Shown here piece by piece: positions 8,562 through 18,940 of a stretch of DNA of 64,000 bases (position 1 is the first letter of the stretch; each line of letters starts with the position of its first letter). Below the pieces are notes generated by a model, which did no database searches, was not told the origin of the DNA, and saw only the letters and a list, made by a program, of their open reading frames with translations. Origin of the DNA: Roseobacter cerasinus (GTDB lineage Bacteria > Pseudomonadota > Alphaproteobacteria > Rhodobacterales > Rhodobacteraceae). A program made the position numbers and the translations under genes. The stretch spans positions 310,001-374,000 of the forward strand of contig NZ_BLIV01000005.1 in NCBI RefSeq assembly GCF_009811755.1, written 5' to 3'.

Positions 8562-9917
8562 ATGCACATGACATCCAAATTAGCAAAGCTGGGTCTTTTT
8601 GACGCGATGGTGCCGCGGTACACGAGCTATCCGACCGCGCCCCAGTTCAAACCGGAGACCGGAAGCGCCCAGATGGAGCGCTGGATCAGGGCCATTCCGC
8701 CGGGCAGTCAGATATCGCTCTATCTGCATATCCCGTTCTGTCGGCGGCTGTGTTGGTTCTGTGCATGTCGCACGCAAGGCACGCAGACGCTGTCGCCGGT
8801 GGCGGGCTATCTGGACACACTGATCCAGGAAATCGAGATGCTAGGGCACCTGCTGCCCGAGGGCGTGACGTTGAGCCGGATGCACTGGGGCGGCGGAACG
8901 CCCACGCTCCTGTCGCCACCGATGATCGCGGAGCTTGCGCAGGCGGTGCGGCAGGTGGCCCCCTTGGCGGAGCGCGCCGAATTCTCGGTTGAGATTGACC
9001 CCAATGAGATTGACTCGGAGCGCGTTGACGCGCTGGCTGCGGCTGGCATGAACCGCGCCTCGATCGGTGTGCAGGATTTCGACCCCGAGGTGCAAAACAC
9101 AATTGGCCGGATACAGGATTTCAAGGTCACTCAGCAGGCCGCCAACATGCTGCGTGACGTGGGCATCACATCTCTGAACGCTGACATTCTTTACGGGCTG
9201 CCGCATCAGACCGAAGCGCGCATCGCCGATTCCGTACAAAAGCTGCTGACGCTGAACCCGGACCGGGTGGCGCTCTATGGTTATGCGCATGTGCCTTGGA
9301 TGGCGCGGCGCCAATCCATGATCCCCAGCGATGCGCTGCCCGCACCGGAACGACGGCTGAACTTGTTCGACACCGCCGCGCGGCTTTTCGAATGGGATGG
9401 GTATCGCCAGATCGGCATTGACCATTTTGCCGTCCCGCAGGACGGGCTGGCCATCGCAGCGCAGAGCGGTCAGCTCCGACGCAACTTTCAAGGCTATACA
9501 GATGATCCCGCAGAGGTGCTGGTGGGGCTTGGCGCCTCGGCGATCTCGCGGTTCCCGCAGGGCTATGCGCAGAATGCCTCGGCCACATCCGCCTATGCCA
9601 AGGCGATCCAGGGCGCGCGCTTTGCCACGGCGCGTGGCCATAGCTTTGCCGGAGAAGACCTGTTGCGGGCGCGCCTGATCGAGGCCGTGATGTGCGACTT
9701 CGAGGTGCGCTTTGACGACATTGCGGAACGCTTCCCGCATGGGGTTGCCCGCGTGGCCGAGTTGCTGCAATCCGCAGCGGATCACTTTGGCGAGATGGTG
9801 CAACTGGCGGACACCGGGCTGCGAATCCGGCCACAGGGGCGGCCGCTGACCCGGATCATCGCGCGGTTTTTCGACGCCTATGACATGTCGGGGGCTGGGC
9901 ACGCCTCGGCCATCTGA
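8562..9917 (+). CDS. hemN: Oxygen-independent coproporphyrinogen III oxidase
   Basis: Radical-SAM enzyme (451 aa) that decarboxylates coproporphyrinogen III to protoporphyrinogen IX without O2. The cluster motif CRRLCWFC (CxxxCxxC) lies near residue 60, preceded by the SLYLHIPF strand, and WGGGTPT follows. The N-terminal PRYTSYPTAP is typical of HemN. Starts at 8562 or 8568 (MTSK) are both possible. Position next to fnrL fits anaerobic haem supply for cbb3 oxidase. Confidence 0.96.
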   Translation: MHMTSKLAKLGLFDAMVPRYTSYPTAPQFKPETGSAQMERWIRAIPPGSQISLYLHIPFCRRLCWFCACRTQGTQTLSPVAGYLDTLIQEIEMLGHLLPEGVTLSRMHWGGGTPTLLSPPMIAELAQAVRQVAPLAERAEFSVEIDPNEIDSERVDALAAAGMNRASIGVQDFDPEVQNTIGRIQDFKVTQQAANMLRDVGITSLNADILYGLPHQTEARIADSVQKLLTLNPDRVALYGYAHVPWMARRQSMIPSDALPAPERRLNLFDTAARLFEWDGYRQIGIDHFAVPQDGLAIAAQSGQLRRNFQGYTDDPAEVLVGLGASAISRFPQGYAQNASATSAYAKAIQGARFATARGHSFAGEDLLRARLIEAVMCDFEVRFDDIAERFPHGVARVAELLQSAADHFGEMVQLADTGLRIRPQGRPLTRIIARFFDAYDMSGAGHASAI

Positions 9918-9922
9918 GTGCA

Positions 9923-9942
9923 GGGCGGCCCAAGGCCCGCCC
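9923..9942. terminator. Hairpin between hemN and the ABC importer genes
   Basis: GGGCGG (9923-9928) pairs with CCGCCC (9937-9942) in the short gap between convergent genes. No clear T-run follows, so termination activity is uncertain. Confidence 0.35.
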
Positions 9943-9974
9943 CACCTGCTGGTTGCTCCCTTGGTCGCGTGGTT

Positions 9975-11555
9975 TCAAACGGCGGCTTGCAGGAGCGTGC
10001 GGGTGTAGTCATGTTGCGGCGCGTCAAATATCGCGTCGACATCTCCGATTTCGACCACATCCCCATGCTTCATCACCATCACCTGATGCGACATGGCGCG
10101 TACGACCTTGAGGTCATGGCTGATGAAGATATAGGCCAGCCCGTATTTTGCCTGCAGGTCGCGCAAGAGATCGACGATCTGCACCTGCACGGTCATGTCC
10201 AGTGCGGAGGTCGGCTCGTCCAGGACCAGCAGGCGCGGGCGCAGAACCATCGCGCGCGCGATGGCGATCCGCTGTCGCTGGCCGCCTGAGAACTCATGCG
10301 GGTAACGGTCCATTGTGGCGGGGTCGAGGCCCACCTCGACCATCACCTCGCGCACCAGCTCCCGCGGGTCGCGATCAGCGTCCACTTTGTGGATGCCCAG
10401 CCCCTCGGAGATGATCTGAGCGCAGGTCATGCGCGGCGACAGTGAGCCGTAAGGGTCCTGGAAGACGATCTGCATGTCCTTGCGCAAGGCGCGCAGCTCA
10501 CGCGTAGACCATTTGCGCACGTCCTGCCCATTGAAGACAATCTGCCCTTCGGAGGTAATCAACCGCATCATCGCCAGCGCCAGGGTTGTCTTGCCGGACC
10601 CGCTTTCGCCGACGATCCCGATGGTCTCACCCGCCCGCACGGACAGGGTTGCATCATTCACGGCCTTCACGTGACCTACAGTGCGGCGCAGCAGACCCGC
10701 CTGAATGGGGAACCACACCTTCAGATGCTCGGTCCGGGCCACGGTCTCCGCATCCGTCGGGACCGGCGTCGGCTGACCCGATGGCTCTGCACTGAGCAGT
10801 TTCTTGGTGTAGGGATGCTGTGGTGCATCAAAGATATCTGTCGCGCGGCCCGTCTCTACGATTTCGCCGTGCTGCATCACGCAGACACGGTCCGCGATGC
10901 GGCGCACGATGCCCAAGTCATGGGTGATGAACAAAAGCCCCATGCCCAGACGGTCCTTGAGCGCCTTGAGCAGGTCCAGGATCTGCGCCTGAATGGTCAC
11001 ATCCAGCGCGGTGGTGGGCTCGTCCGCAATCAGCACATCAGGTTCATTGACAAGCGCCATGGCAATCATCACCCGTTGCCGCTGGCCACCCGAGAGCTGA
11101 TGCGGGTAGCTGCCCAGCCGCGTCTCCGGATCGGGGATGCCCACCTGTTCGAGTAGCTCAAGGATACGCGTGCGCGCCGCAGCTCCGGCCAGACCCTGGT
11201 GCAGTGCGATGCTTTCTGCCAGCTGCTTTTCGATGGTGTGCAGGGGGTTCAGCGAGGTCATCGGCTCCTGAAAGATGAAGCTGATGTCATTGCCGCGCAC
11301 CTTGCGCAGCAGCGACTCGCCCGCGCCGATCATCTGCTGGCCATCGTAGGTGACCGACCCGGAGATCTCTGCACTGTCACCGAGCAACGATACTGTCGAC
11401 AGCGCCGAGACGGATTTGCCGGAGCCCGACTCGCCCACCAGCGCAACGGTCTCGCCACGTTCAACCGAGAAGCTGACGCCCTTGACCGCTTCTGTCAGCG
11501 CGCCATCCTGCCGGAAGCTCACCCGCAGGTCTTTCACGTCGAGCAAGGCGCTCAT
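9975..11555 (-). CDS. yejF: Peptide ABC transporter, fused double ATPase (YejF type)
   Basis: A 526-residue protein with two complete ABC cassettes: Walker A GESGSGKS and GESGSGKT, and signature motifs LSGGQRQR and FSGGQRQR. Two cassettes in one chain is the YejF/dipeptide arrangement, so the importer needs no second ATPase gene. ATGA overlap with the upstream permease couples translation. YejABEF systems import peptides, including the microcin C class; the substrate here is not shown by the sequence. Confidence 0.93.
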   Translation of the reverse strand: MSALLDVKDLRVSFRQDGALTEAVKGVSFSVERGETVALVGESGSGKSVSALSTVSLLGDSAEISGSVTYDGQQMIGAGESLLRKVRGNDISFIFQEPMTSLNPLHTIEKQLAESIALHQGLAGAAARTRILELLEQVGIPDPETRLGSYPHQLSGGQRQRVMIAMALVNEPDVLIADEPTTALDVTIQAQILDLLKALKDRLGMGLLFITHDLGIVRRIADRVCVMQHGEIVETGRATDIFDAPQHPYTKKLLSAEPSGQPTPVPTDAETVARTEHLKVWFPIQAGLLRRTVGHVKAVNDATLSVRAGETIGIVGESGSGKTTLALAMMRLITSEGQIVFNGQDVRKWSTRELRALRKDMQIVFQDPYGSLSPRMTCAQIISEGLGIHKVDADRDPRELVREVMVEVGLDPATMDRYPHEFSGGQRQRIAIARAMVLRPRLLVLDEPTSALDMTVQVQIVDLLRDLQAKYGLAYIFISHDLKVVRAMSHQVMVMKHGDVVEIGDVDAIFDAPQHDYTRTLLQAAV

Positions 11556-12658
11556 GAAAAGGTCTTTCTGGGGTCAAAGGCATCGCGGATGCCCTCGAAA
11601 ATGAAGATCAGCAGCGACAGCATGATCGCAAAGGTGAAGAAGGCGGTGAAGGCCAGCCAAGGGGCCTGCAGGTTCTGCTTGGCTTGCAAGGTCAGCTCTC
11701 CCAACGATGGCGCGGACGACGGCAGGCCGAAGCCCAGAAAGTCCAGGATCGCCAGAGTCGAGATTGTGCCAGTCACGATGAAGGGCAGCATCGTGAGCGT
11801 GGCGACCATGGCGTTGGGCAACATGTGGCGGAACATGATGGTCGTGTTGCCGACGCCCAGGGCGCGCGCGGCGCGCACATATTCGAGGTTCCGCGCGCGC
11901 AGGAACTCTGCCCGCACGACGCCGACCAGCGAGGTCCAACTGAACAGCACCAAGAGGATCACCAAAAGCCAGAAACTTCGCCCCAGGATCGCGAACATGA
12001 TGATGATCACATAGAGCGAGGGCGTGGACGCCCAAATCTCAATGATCCGCTGAAAGATAAGGTCGGTCTTGCCGCCAAAGAACCCCTGCACGGCGCCCGC
12101 GATGATGCCAATGATGCTGGCAGCGCCCGTCACGATCAGCGTGAAGAGGATCGACAGCCGGAACCCGTGAATGACGCGCGCCAGCACGTCGCGCTTGGTG
12201 CCATCGGTGCCCAGAAGGTTCTCGCCATTGGGCGGCAGGGGGGCAGCACCCGGGCGGTCCACAGCGGTGTCGAAGGAATAGGGGATCAACGGCCAGATGG
12301 CCCAGCCGTTCTCGATCGCTTCACCCTCGATGACGCCATCCTGCGCATCTTCGATATAGCCCTCCGGATCGTCGAAACAGAGGTCGAGCCCTCCCGTCTC
12401 GATCAGGCATTTAACCTCCGGGTCACGGTAGACGGCCTCGGTCTGGAAATCGCCGCCAAATTCCGTTTCGGGGTAGAAATTCCAGATCGGAGTGTAATAG
12501 CTGCCACGGTACTGCACGAGGATCGGCTTGTCATAGGCCACGAACTCGGCCATGAGCGAGACCCCGAAGAGCAGAGCAAAGAGCCACAGCGACCAATAGG
12601 CGCGGCGATTGCGCTTGAAATTGCGCCAGCGCCGCTGGTTGAGAGGGGAAAGCGCCAT
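11552..12658 (-). CDS. yejE: Peptide ABC transporter permease (YejE type)
   Basis: Inner-membrane permease (368 aa) with a long periplasmic loop after the first helix (about residues 40-150), then the typical helices and the ATPase-contact segment ARALGVGNTTIMFRHMLPN. The loop containing NGENLLGTDGTKRDVLARV is typical of DppC/YejE proteins. It overlaps yejB by 1 nt (TGATG) and yejF by 4 nt. Confidence 0.92.
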   Translation of the reverse strand: MALSPLNQRRWRNFKRNRRAYWSLWLFALLFGVSLMAEFVAYDKPILVQYRGSYYTPIWNFYPETEFGGDFQTEAVYRDPEVKCLIETGGLDLCFDDPEGYIEDAQDGVIEGEAIENGWAIWPLIPYSFDTAVDRPGAAPLPPNGENLLGTDGTKRDVLARVIHGFRLSILFTLIVTGAASIIGIIAGAVQGFFGGKTDLIFQRIIEIWASTPSLYVIIIMFAILGRSFWLLVILLVLFSWTSLVGVVRAEFLRARNLEYVRAARALGVGNTTIMFRHMLPNAMVATLTMLPFIVTGTISTLAILDFLGFGLPSSAPSLGELTLQAKQNLQAPWLAFTAFFTFAIMLSLLIFIFEGIRDAFDPRKTFS

Positions 12659-13752
12659 CAGCCTTCCCTCCGCTCGAAGTCGATGCGCGGGTCGACCAGC
12701 ACATACATCAGATCCGACAGGATGCCGACGATCAGGCCGATCAACCCGAAAATAAAGAGCGTGCCGAAGACCACCGGATAGTCACGCGCAACGGCTGCCT
12801 CGAAACCGAGGCGCCCCAGGCCATCGAGGCTGAAGATCGTCTCGATGATCAGAGAGCCGCCAAAGAACACGCCGATAAACACCGCCGGAAACCCCGCGAT
12901 CACAATCAGCATCGCGTTGCGGAAGACATGGCCATAAAGCACACGTCTTTCGGGCAAGCCTTTGGCACGGGCGGTGATGACATATTGCTTTTTGATCTCG
13001 TCCAGAAAACTGTTCTTGGTCAGCAGCGTCAATGTGGCGAAGGCCGAGATGGTTGATGCCAGCACCGGCAAGGTGATGTGCCAGAAGTAATCCGCGACTT
13101 TGCCCAAGGGGCTCAGCTGATCGAAGTTGTCCGACGTCAGACCCCGCAACGGGAAGAGTTGCCAGTACGATCCACCCGCAAACAACACCAGAAGCAGGAT
13201 CGCGAAGAGAAAGCCGGGGATGGCATAGGCTGCGATAATCGCACCGGACGTCCAGGTGTCGAAACTGGTGCCGTCTTTCACCGCCTTGCGAATGCCCAGC
13301 GGGATCGACACAAGATAGGCAATCAGCGTCGACCAGAGCCCTAATGTGATCGAGACGGGCAATTTCTCCTTGATCAGATCAATGACCGAGATTGATCGGA
13401 AATAGCTCTCTCCGAAGTCAAACCGCATATAGTTCCAGATCATGTTCAGGAACCTCTGGACAGGCGGCTTGTCGAAACCGAACTCACGCTCAAGCTCTTC
13501 GATGAACTCCGGTGGCAAACCTCGCGCGCCAACGTAGTTGCTGTTCTCAGACGCTGCGTTCAGCTCATCCGCGCCAGCGTCATTGTTGGTCCCGGCGAAG
13601 GCGCCAAACACATCACCGCCCCCCTGTGCCCTCGCGATGGCCTGCTCTACCGGGCCACCAGGCACAAATTGCACCAGTGCGAAGTTGATCAGCATGATCC
13701 CCAACAACGTCGGAATGATCAGCATGAGCCTGCGAAAAATATAGGCGCCCAT
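12658..13752 (-). CDS. yejB: Peptide ABC transporter permease (YejB type)
   Basis: A 364-residue permease opening with [16 protein letters not shown] and FVPGGPVEQ, the conserved start of DppB/YejB proteins. A periplasmic insert lies at about residues 40-110, and the coupling segment is [20 protein letters not shown]. It starts 7 nt after the binding-protein gene and is the second gene of the four-gene operon. Confidence 0.92.
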   Translation of the reverse strand: MGAYIFRRLMLIIPTLLGIMLINFALVQFVPGGPVEQAIARAQGGGDVFGAFAGTNNDAGADELNAASENSNYVGARGLPPEFIEELEREFGFDKPPVQRFLNMIWNYMRFDFGESYFRSISVIDLIKEKLPVSITLGLWSTLIAYLVSIPLGIRKAVKDGTSFDTWTSGAIIAAYAIPGFLFAILLLVLFAGGSYWQLFPLRGLTSDNFDQLSPLGKVADYFWHITLPVLASTISAFATLTLLTKNSFLDEIKKQYVITARAKGLPERRVLYGHVFRNAMLIVIAGFPAVFIGVFFGGSLIIETIFSLDGLGRLGFEAAVARDYPVVFGTLFIFGLIGLIVGILSDLMYVLVDPRIDFERREG

Positions 13753-13759
13753 GGTGCGA

Positions 13760-15691
13760 TTACCTCAGGGCGCCCGCCACCCGTAACGCATCCGACTTGT
13801 CTTGATTGTACCACCAGAAATCAAGGTGCCCGAGCGCATAGGGCGGGATTTGTTCGGGATGCTCGTATTGATCGTAGTGGGCAACCCAGTAGCTGGGATT
13901 GTACCACAAGGGGATCATGAAAAATTCATAGCGCAACGCGCGGTCGAGCGCCATGACCGCCGCCTTTTCGTCTTCTCTGGTGAGCGCTTGCAAGGACTTT
14001 TCGATTATGGCGTCAACCAATGGGCTCGCCAGCCCGGCCGGGTTGAACAGCGAGAACTCTGCAGCTTCAGACCCGTAGTATTGTGCCAGCCCGGTTCCCG
14101 TTCCCAGAAACGCCGCGTATTGGTCAAAGACCAGATCATAATCGCGGTCTCTCTCCCGCGATGTGTATTGTGCAGGGTCCACAACTTCGAGAGTGATGTC
14201 GATGCCAAGTTTGCGGACATTGGAAACAAAGTTCTCCATCACCGCCTTGCCAGTCGCTGATGTTGAACCGCTGAGCAGGAAATTCAGTTTCAACGGTCTG
14301 CCGGATGCATCAATGCGTGTGCCATTGTCACCGATGGTGTAGCCAGCTTCGTCCAGCAATGCCATCGCCTTGCGTGCATTGCGCCTATCAAAGACCCGTG
14401 CAGGGTTTGACGTATGCGGCTGACGCACGTCTTCCGTGATCATTCCCGGGGGAACCAGATCGCCCAAGGACTGCAGCAACTCCAGTTCCACGCCTTCTGG
14501 CGTTCCTTTCGCCTCAATGGGCGTACCTTGCGAAAAGGAAGACCGTTGTGAAAACAACCCATATTGTAGGCTTTCGTTGGTCCACTCGAAGTTGAAGGCC
14601 AGCGCAATCGCTTCGCGGACGCGCCTGTCTTTCAGAACATCTTTGCCCAAATTAAAAACGATCCCGGTCGGCACAGGTGGTGAACCGTTTCGCAGTTCCT
14701 TTTTGACGACGTGGCCCTGATCCACCTTGGGGAAATCATATCCCGTAGCCCACTTGCGACTATCTCCCTCCGTCCGCAGAGTATATTCACCCGCTTTGAA
14801 CGCTTCGAAGGCGGCGGTGTCGTCACCAAAGATCTCCAGGCGAATACGGTCAAAGTTGTTGCGCCCGACATTGATCGGAAGGTCTTTTCCCCAATAATCC
14901 GGGTTGCGTTTCAAAACGATGCGCTTGCTCAGATCCACACTCTCGATCACGTAAGGGCCGGAACCGGGCGGTGTCTCCACCCAGGTTTCGTCAAGCCGCG
15001 TACCTGTCTCATCAAACCATTTCTTCGGCCATACGGTGGTGCCGCCGACCTGCTCGATCAGGCTGCGGCGCGAAATGCCATCTGCGAAGTAGAATTTGAC
15101 GGTATGATCATCGATTGCCTCGACATTGGGGATACGCTTTTTCACCGCCTCGCGGAAGGATCTGAGACCTTGGTCCAGAATCAGGTTATGACTGAAGACA
15201 ACATCATGAGCGGTCACGGGTGTCCCATCCGAGAATCGGGCCTCGGGGCGCATATGGAAGATGACCCATTCCCGCCCGGGAGGGTACTCAACGCTCTCGC
15301 ACAAGAGGCAGTAATATTCGCTATAAACGTCTGCGGGCAACGCAACACGACTTGGTGCCTCTCCCAGAATGCTTTCATAGTGGAAAATGGAAAACAGATG
15401 CGCGCGCCCCTTTCCATTATAGGGGTTCATAGAGTCGAGGGTCCCGACGAAAGGCAGAGAAACCTCGCCGCCTTTGGGAGCGTCGGGATTGACATAGTTA
15501 AAATGATTGAAATCTTCTGGATAGGTCAGAGTACCATAGAAAGAATAACCATGGCTGACGATGGTCTCTTCTTCAGCGCGGCTATCACCCGCCCAGATCA
15601 GCGCAACCGTCAGGGCCAGTACCCCAAACACACTCTGAATGGACCGACTGATAGCCCTGCGTCCTGGCGCGCGGCTTTCTACGGGTGTCAT
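13760..15691 (-). CDS. yejA: Periplasmic peptide-binding protein (YejA/family 5)
   Basis: Extracellular solute-binding protein family 5 (643 aa). The N-terminus is a signal peptide (hydrophobic [15 protein letters not shown], cleavage likely after SRAEE). Family features include [28 protein letters not shown], and [15 protein letters not shown]. It delivers peptides to the YejB/YejE channel. It is the first gene of the operon; the upstream gap holds its promoter. Confidence 0.93.
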   Translation of the reverse strand: MTPVESRAPGRRAISRSIQSVFGVLALTVALIWAGDSRAEEETIVSHGYSFYGTLTYPEDFNHFNYVNPDAPKGGEVSLPFVGTLDSMNPYNGKGRAHLFSIFHYESILGEAPSRVALPADVYSEYYCLLCESVEYPPGREWVIFHMRPEARFSDGTPVTAHDVVFSHNLILDQGLRSFREAVKKRIPNVEAIDDHTVKFYFADGISRRSLIEQVGGTTVWPKKWFDETGTRLDETWVETPPGSGPYVIESVDLSKRIVLKRNPDYWGKDLPINVGRNNFDRIRLEIFGDDTAAFEAFKAGEYTLRTEGDSRKWATGYDFPKVDQGHVVKKELRNGSPPVPTGIVFNLGKDVLKDRRVREAIALAFNFEWTNESLQYGLFSQRSSFSQGTPIEAKGTPEGVELELLQSLGDLVPPGMITEDVRQPHTSNPARVFDRRNARKAMALLDEAGYTIGDNGTRIDASGRPLKLNFLLSGSTSATGKAVMENFVSNVRKLGIDITLEVVDPAQYTSRERDRDYDLVFDQYAAFLGTGTGLAQYYGSEAAEFSLFNPAGLASPLVDAIIEKSLQALTREDEKAAVMALDRALRYEFFMIPLWYNPSYWVAHYDQYEHPEQIPPYALGHLDFWWYNQDKSDALRVAGALR

Positions 15692-15821
15692 CTGGCATAT
15701 CCTCCGGTCTTCTACAGCCTGTCTCGGTCTCTTGGTCGTTAACCATGTATGCTAACGGGACGTCTCGCCAAGTTACAAGTTGCGAAAATGTGATCTGGCA
15801 GGACCAGACCATCCCAACGAC

Positions 15822-15856
15822 AAAAAGCCGCCTGTTTCTTAACAAGCGGCTTTTTT
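15822..15856. terminator. Rho-independent terminator downstream of cytochrome cy gene
   Basis: AAAAAGCCGC (15822-15831) pairs with GCGGCTTTTT (15846-15855), leaving a 14-nt loop, with T/A runs on both sides. It serves the leftward cytochrome gene and could stop transcription from either strand. Confidence 0.8.
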
Positions 15857-15888
15857 GGTTAATTTGTCGTTAAGACCAGATCTCTGAA

Positions 15889-16398
15889 TCAGTTGGCGAG
15901 GCTGTCAAGATAGGCGATCAGATCGGCCCGCTCTTCCACTTTCTTCAGACCTGCAAAGCTCATCGAGGTGCCGGGCGCATAGGACGATGGCCGCTCCAGG
16001 AACCCGTTCAGGTTTTCGGCCGTCCAGGCCCCTTCCATGGATGCCAGAGTATCGGAGTAGTTGAACCCGCCCACGGCACCCTTGTCGCGGCCAACCACGC
16101 CATAGAGGTGCGGGCCGGTTCCATTTTCACCGTCTGCCAGCTTGTGGCAGGCCGAGCATTTGCGGAAGACCTTGGCGCCATCTTCCGGATCAGCCGCCGC
16201 GAGAATGGTCGCGAAATCGACCTCTTCCACTTCTGCGACCTCTTCGCCACCTTCCACTTCGATCACATAGGACGCTTCGCCGTGGCTTTGGACGTGATAG
16301 AGTTCTTCCGCTGCCCACTTGCCGAGCAGAAACACGAGCAGCGCGCCGCAAACCGCCCCGGCTGCTTTGGTGAAGGTCATTGTGTCGAACATTCTCAT
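15889..16398 (-). CDS. cycM: Membrane-anchored cytochrome cy (CycM/c552 type)
   Basis: A 169-residue class I cytochrome c held by an uncleaved N-terminal helix (about residues 10-28), then an acidic linker (EVEGGEEVAEVEEVD) and a haem domain with CSACH and the axial methionine in TSMSFAG. This is the architecture of Rhodobacter cytochrome cy, which links the bc1 complex to terminal oxidases such as cbb3. The alternative start ATG two codons later is also possible. Confidence 0.9.
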   Translation of the reverse strand: MRMFDTMTFTKAAGAVCGALLVFLLGKWAAEELYHVQSHGEASYVIEVEGGEEVAEVEEVDFATILAAADPEDGAKVFRKCSACHKLADGENGTGPHLYGVVGRDKGAVGGFNYSDTLASMEGAWTAENLNGFLERPSSYAPGTSMSFAGLKKVEERADLIAYLDSLAN

Positions 16399-16510
16399 GA
16401 ATCCGTTGCTAAGGGTTTGCCGCTATCTATTGCTTCACCTTGGCGGAGGCAAGGTGTAGTTACCGCGACCAATCGCCCTCGCATAGAAGAAAACACCCAA
16501 GGAACACTTA

Positions 16511-17353
16511 ATGAGTACCGCATCCGCCACCCGCATTGCCTTTCAGGGAGAGCTGGGCGCCTACAGTCACGAGGCCTGTCTGAATGCCCGCCCGAACGCC
16601 ACCCCGGTCCCGTGCCGGACGTTTGAGGATGTCGTCAAGGCGATGCATGACGGGCAGGCCGATCTGGCCATGCTGCCGGTGGAGAACACCACCTATGGAC
16701 GTGTCGCGGACATCCATACGCTGCTGCCCAAATCCGGGCTGCATATCATCGAAGAGGCCTTTGTCCGCGTGCGCATCAACCTGATGGCGCCCAAGGGCAC
16801 CACGCTGGAGCAGGTCAAACACGTGCGTGCGCATCTTGTGCTGCTGCCGCAGGCACGCGCCTTTCTCGATGCGCATGGCATCACAAGCGAAGCAGCCGCC
16901 GACAGCGCGGGCGCAGCCGCAGAACTGGCTGAAAGTGCAGAGAAGGGTGTCGGCGCGCTGGCCAGTGCAGTCGCCGCAGAGATGCACGGCCTCGAAATCC
17001 TGGCGCGCGACGTCGAGGACATGCAACATAACACCACGCGTTTTTTGCTGATGGCCCATGCGCCGGACCATTCCCGCAGGGCCGAGAAGATGATCACCAG
17101 CTTTGTCTTCGAGGTGCGCAACATTCCCGCCGCGCTTTACAAGGCGATGGGTGGATTTGCCACCAACGGCATCAACATGACCAAGCTGGAAAGCTATATG
17201 GTGGGCGGGTCGTTTACGGCGACGCAATTCTACGCCGATATCGAAGGTCACCCGGATGACCCAGGTGTGCGGCGCGCGCTCGAAGAGCTCGACTATTTCA
17301 CCAATATGGTTGAGATTCTGGGCGTCTACCCGGCGGATCCGGGGCGCGACTAG
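16511..17353 (+). CDS. pheA: Prephenate dehydratase
   Basis: Converts prephenate to phenylpyruvate in phenylalanine synthesis. This 280-residue monofunctional enzyme opens with IAFQGELGAYSHEAC, has the catalytic-site motif NTTRFLLM near residue 175, and a C-terminal ACT domain with GINMTKLESYM for allosteric phenylalanine binding. There is no chorismate mutase domain. It is divergent from cycM and overlaps the end of the next, convergent gene by 4 nt. Confidence 0.96.
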   Translation: MSTASATRIAFQGELGAYSHEACLNARPNATPVPCRTFEDVVKAMHDGQADLAMLPVENTTYGRVADIHTLLPKSGLHIIEEAFVRVRINLMAPKGTTLEQVKHVRAHLVLLPQARAFLDAHGITSEAAADSAGAAAELAESAEKGVGALASAVAAEMHGLEILARDVEDMQHNTTRFLLMAHAPDHSRRAEKMITSFVFEVRNIPAALYKAMGGFATNGINMTKLESYMVGGSFTATQFYADIEGHPDDPGVRRALEELDYFTNMVEILGVYPADPGRD

Positions 17354-17829
17354 TCTTCACCCGGACGCTGCCACTCAGCTTTGAGTTCCAACTCCTTCAG
17401 ATACTGCGCGACCCGAGCCTTGTACCGCTCGGTCAGCCGGGCCTTGGCGATCTTCAGCGATTGCAGCAAAAGACGCGCCGCCAGCGTGCCGGGCCGCATC
17501 TCAAGGCTGACCATAACGCGCGTGCGCTGCGGTGACAGAGCGAGCAGTTCGACACGGCTTTGCCCTTTGATACCCTGCGAGGTGAAATCGACCCCGATCA
17601 CATGCGGCGCAATAAGCTCCGTCAGTAGCACCTCAACCCGGCGTCCCCGGTTGCGATGCACAAAGACGGCCATCCACTGCATCCCGACGGCCGGCCCGTC
17701 GAGGGCGTCCAGCCGCTGGATCTGCGCACCCCGACGCCGGGCCGCCTGCTCCAGCTCGGAAAACTCCGTCAACAGGTCAAAAGCCTGCTGGATCGGGACA
17801 GCCATCACCTCTTGCGTCGAGAATTTCAT
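17350..17829 (-). CDS. SRPBCC (START-like) family protein
   Basis: A 159-residue soluble protein with the SRPBCC pattern: an opening strand FSTQEVMAVPIQQAFDLLTEF, alternating strands in the middle, and a long C-terminal helix (about residues 115-150). Such proteins bind hydrophobic ligands, but nothing here identifies one. It lies just downstream of nudC with a 24-nt gap, so co-transcription is likely. Confidence 0.72.
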   Translation of the reverse strand: MKFSTQEVMAVPIQQAFDLLTEFSELEQAARRRGAQIQRLDALDGPAVGMQWMAVFVHRNRGRRVEVLLTELIAPHVIGVDFTSQGIKGQSRVELLALSPQRTRVMVSLEMRPGTLAARLLLQSLKIAKARLTERYKARVAQYLKELELKAEWQRPGED

Positions 17830-17853
17830 GGCTCATCTGCCCTCGAGCGCACG

Positions 17854-18822
17854 CTAGTCCAGCCGGTCTGCAAGCCAGTTCTCCAGCAGAAAATGCGCAA
17901 TCGCGCCCTTGCGCGCCGGGCGGATTACGGGGTGATCCCCGGCAAAAACAGTCATCATCTCTTCGCGCGAGACCCACAGCGCATCCTCGATCTCGACAGG
18001 GTCAACGGTGATCTCTTCGCTGATGGCCTCGCCCGCACATCCAAACATCAGAGAGGCCGGAAACGGCCAGGGCTGACTGGCCAGATAGCGCACAGGGCCA
18101 ACCTTGACCTGCGTCTCCTCGAACACTTCGCGGCGCACGGCGGCTTCCAATGTCTCGCCCGGCTCAACAAAGCCGGCCAGAAGGGAATACATGCCTTCCG
18201 GCCACCCGGGCGACCGCCCCAGGAGGACCGAGTTGCCCCGGGTCACCAGCATGATGACAACGGGATCGGTGCGCGGGAAATGCGCCCCGTTGCACGCCGT
18301 GCAACGGCGCTGCCACCCGGCCTGGGCGATATCTGATGGCGCTCCGCAGCGCGCGCAGAACTTATGCGTCTCGTGCCACCCCAGGATCGCCTTGCCGGTG
18401 GCCGCAAGCTCGGCGTCCCGCGGGCTCAGCCAGGTCATGACGCGCCGCAGTTCCATGAAGGCCGTGCTCTTCGCCAGCAGCGGGTGACGCTGTTCGGTTG
18501 GGTCGAGAAATGCGCCCAGAGCCGTTTCGTCCAAATCATCTGGGACCCAGTCGGTCAGCTCGCAGGCAAAGCGATACGCCCCGTCTTCCCGTCCCAGCAG
18601 GATCTGTTCGCTAGAGGTCTGCGCAAGCACGGGATGATCCATCGGCAGCCGCGCCAGCGCCGCAGCCTCACCTGCCTCGATCAGCGGTTTGCCGCGCCAG
18701 AACAGAACTGCACGTGTGTCACCCGCTGTCCGCGCCGCCTCCAGCGCCGCCTGGTCCAGCCGCATCTCACCAGCCCGGTCCAGAGACGAGCCGCCAAAGG
18801 TTACCGTCTCTGCATGTCTCAT
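17854..18822 (-). CDS. nudC: NAD(+) diphosphatase NudC
   Basis: Nudix hydrolase (322 aa) that cleaves NADH to NMNH and AMP, and can remove NAD caps from RNA. It shows a zinc ribbon CARC...CTAC near residues 155-175 and the Nudix box GFVEPGETLEAAVRREVFEE, followed by SQPWPFPASLM, which marks the NudC subfamily. The frame is open to 19053, but ATG at 18822 matches family length and avoids overlap with the divergent gene. Confidence 0.93.
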   Translation of the reverse strand: MRHAETVTFGGSSLDRAGEMRLDQAALEAARTAGDTRAVLFWRGKPLIEAGEAAALARLPMDHPVLAQTSSEQILLGREDGAYRFACELTDWVPDDLDETALGAFLDPTEQRHPLLAKSTAFMELRRVMTWLSPRDAELAATGKAILGWHETHKFCARCGAPSDIAQAGWQRRCTACNGAHFPRTDPVVIMLVTRGNSVLLGRSPGWPEGMYSLLAGFVEPGETLEAAVRREVFEETQVKVGPVRYLASQPWPFPASLMFGCAGEAISEEITVDPVEIEDALWVSREEMMTVFAGDHPVIRPARKGAIAHFLLENWLADRLD

Positions 18823-18940
18823 AGTGGTCCCCGCATGTGTTGCACGACTGGCACGCGCCCGGCAGCATTTCAAGAGACAAGAGCCCGCGCGAGGTGACCA
18901 AGTCTTGCCAACCTTTGCGCGATCTGATGGAAATGAACTC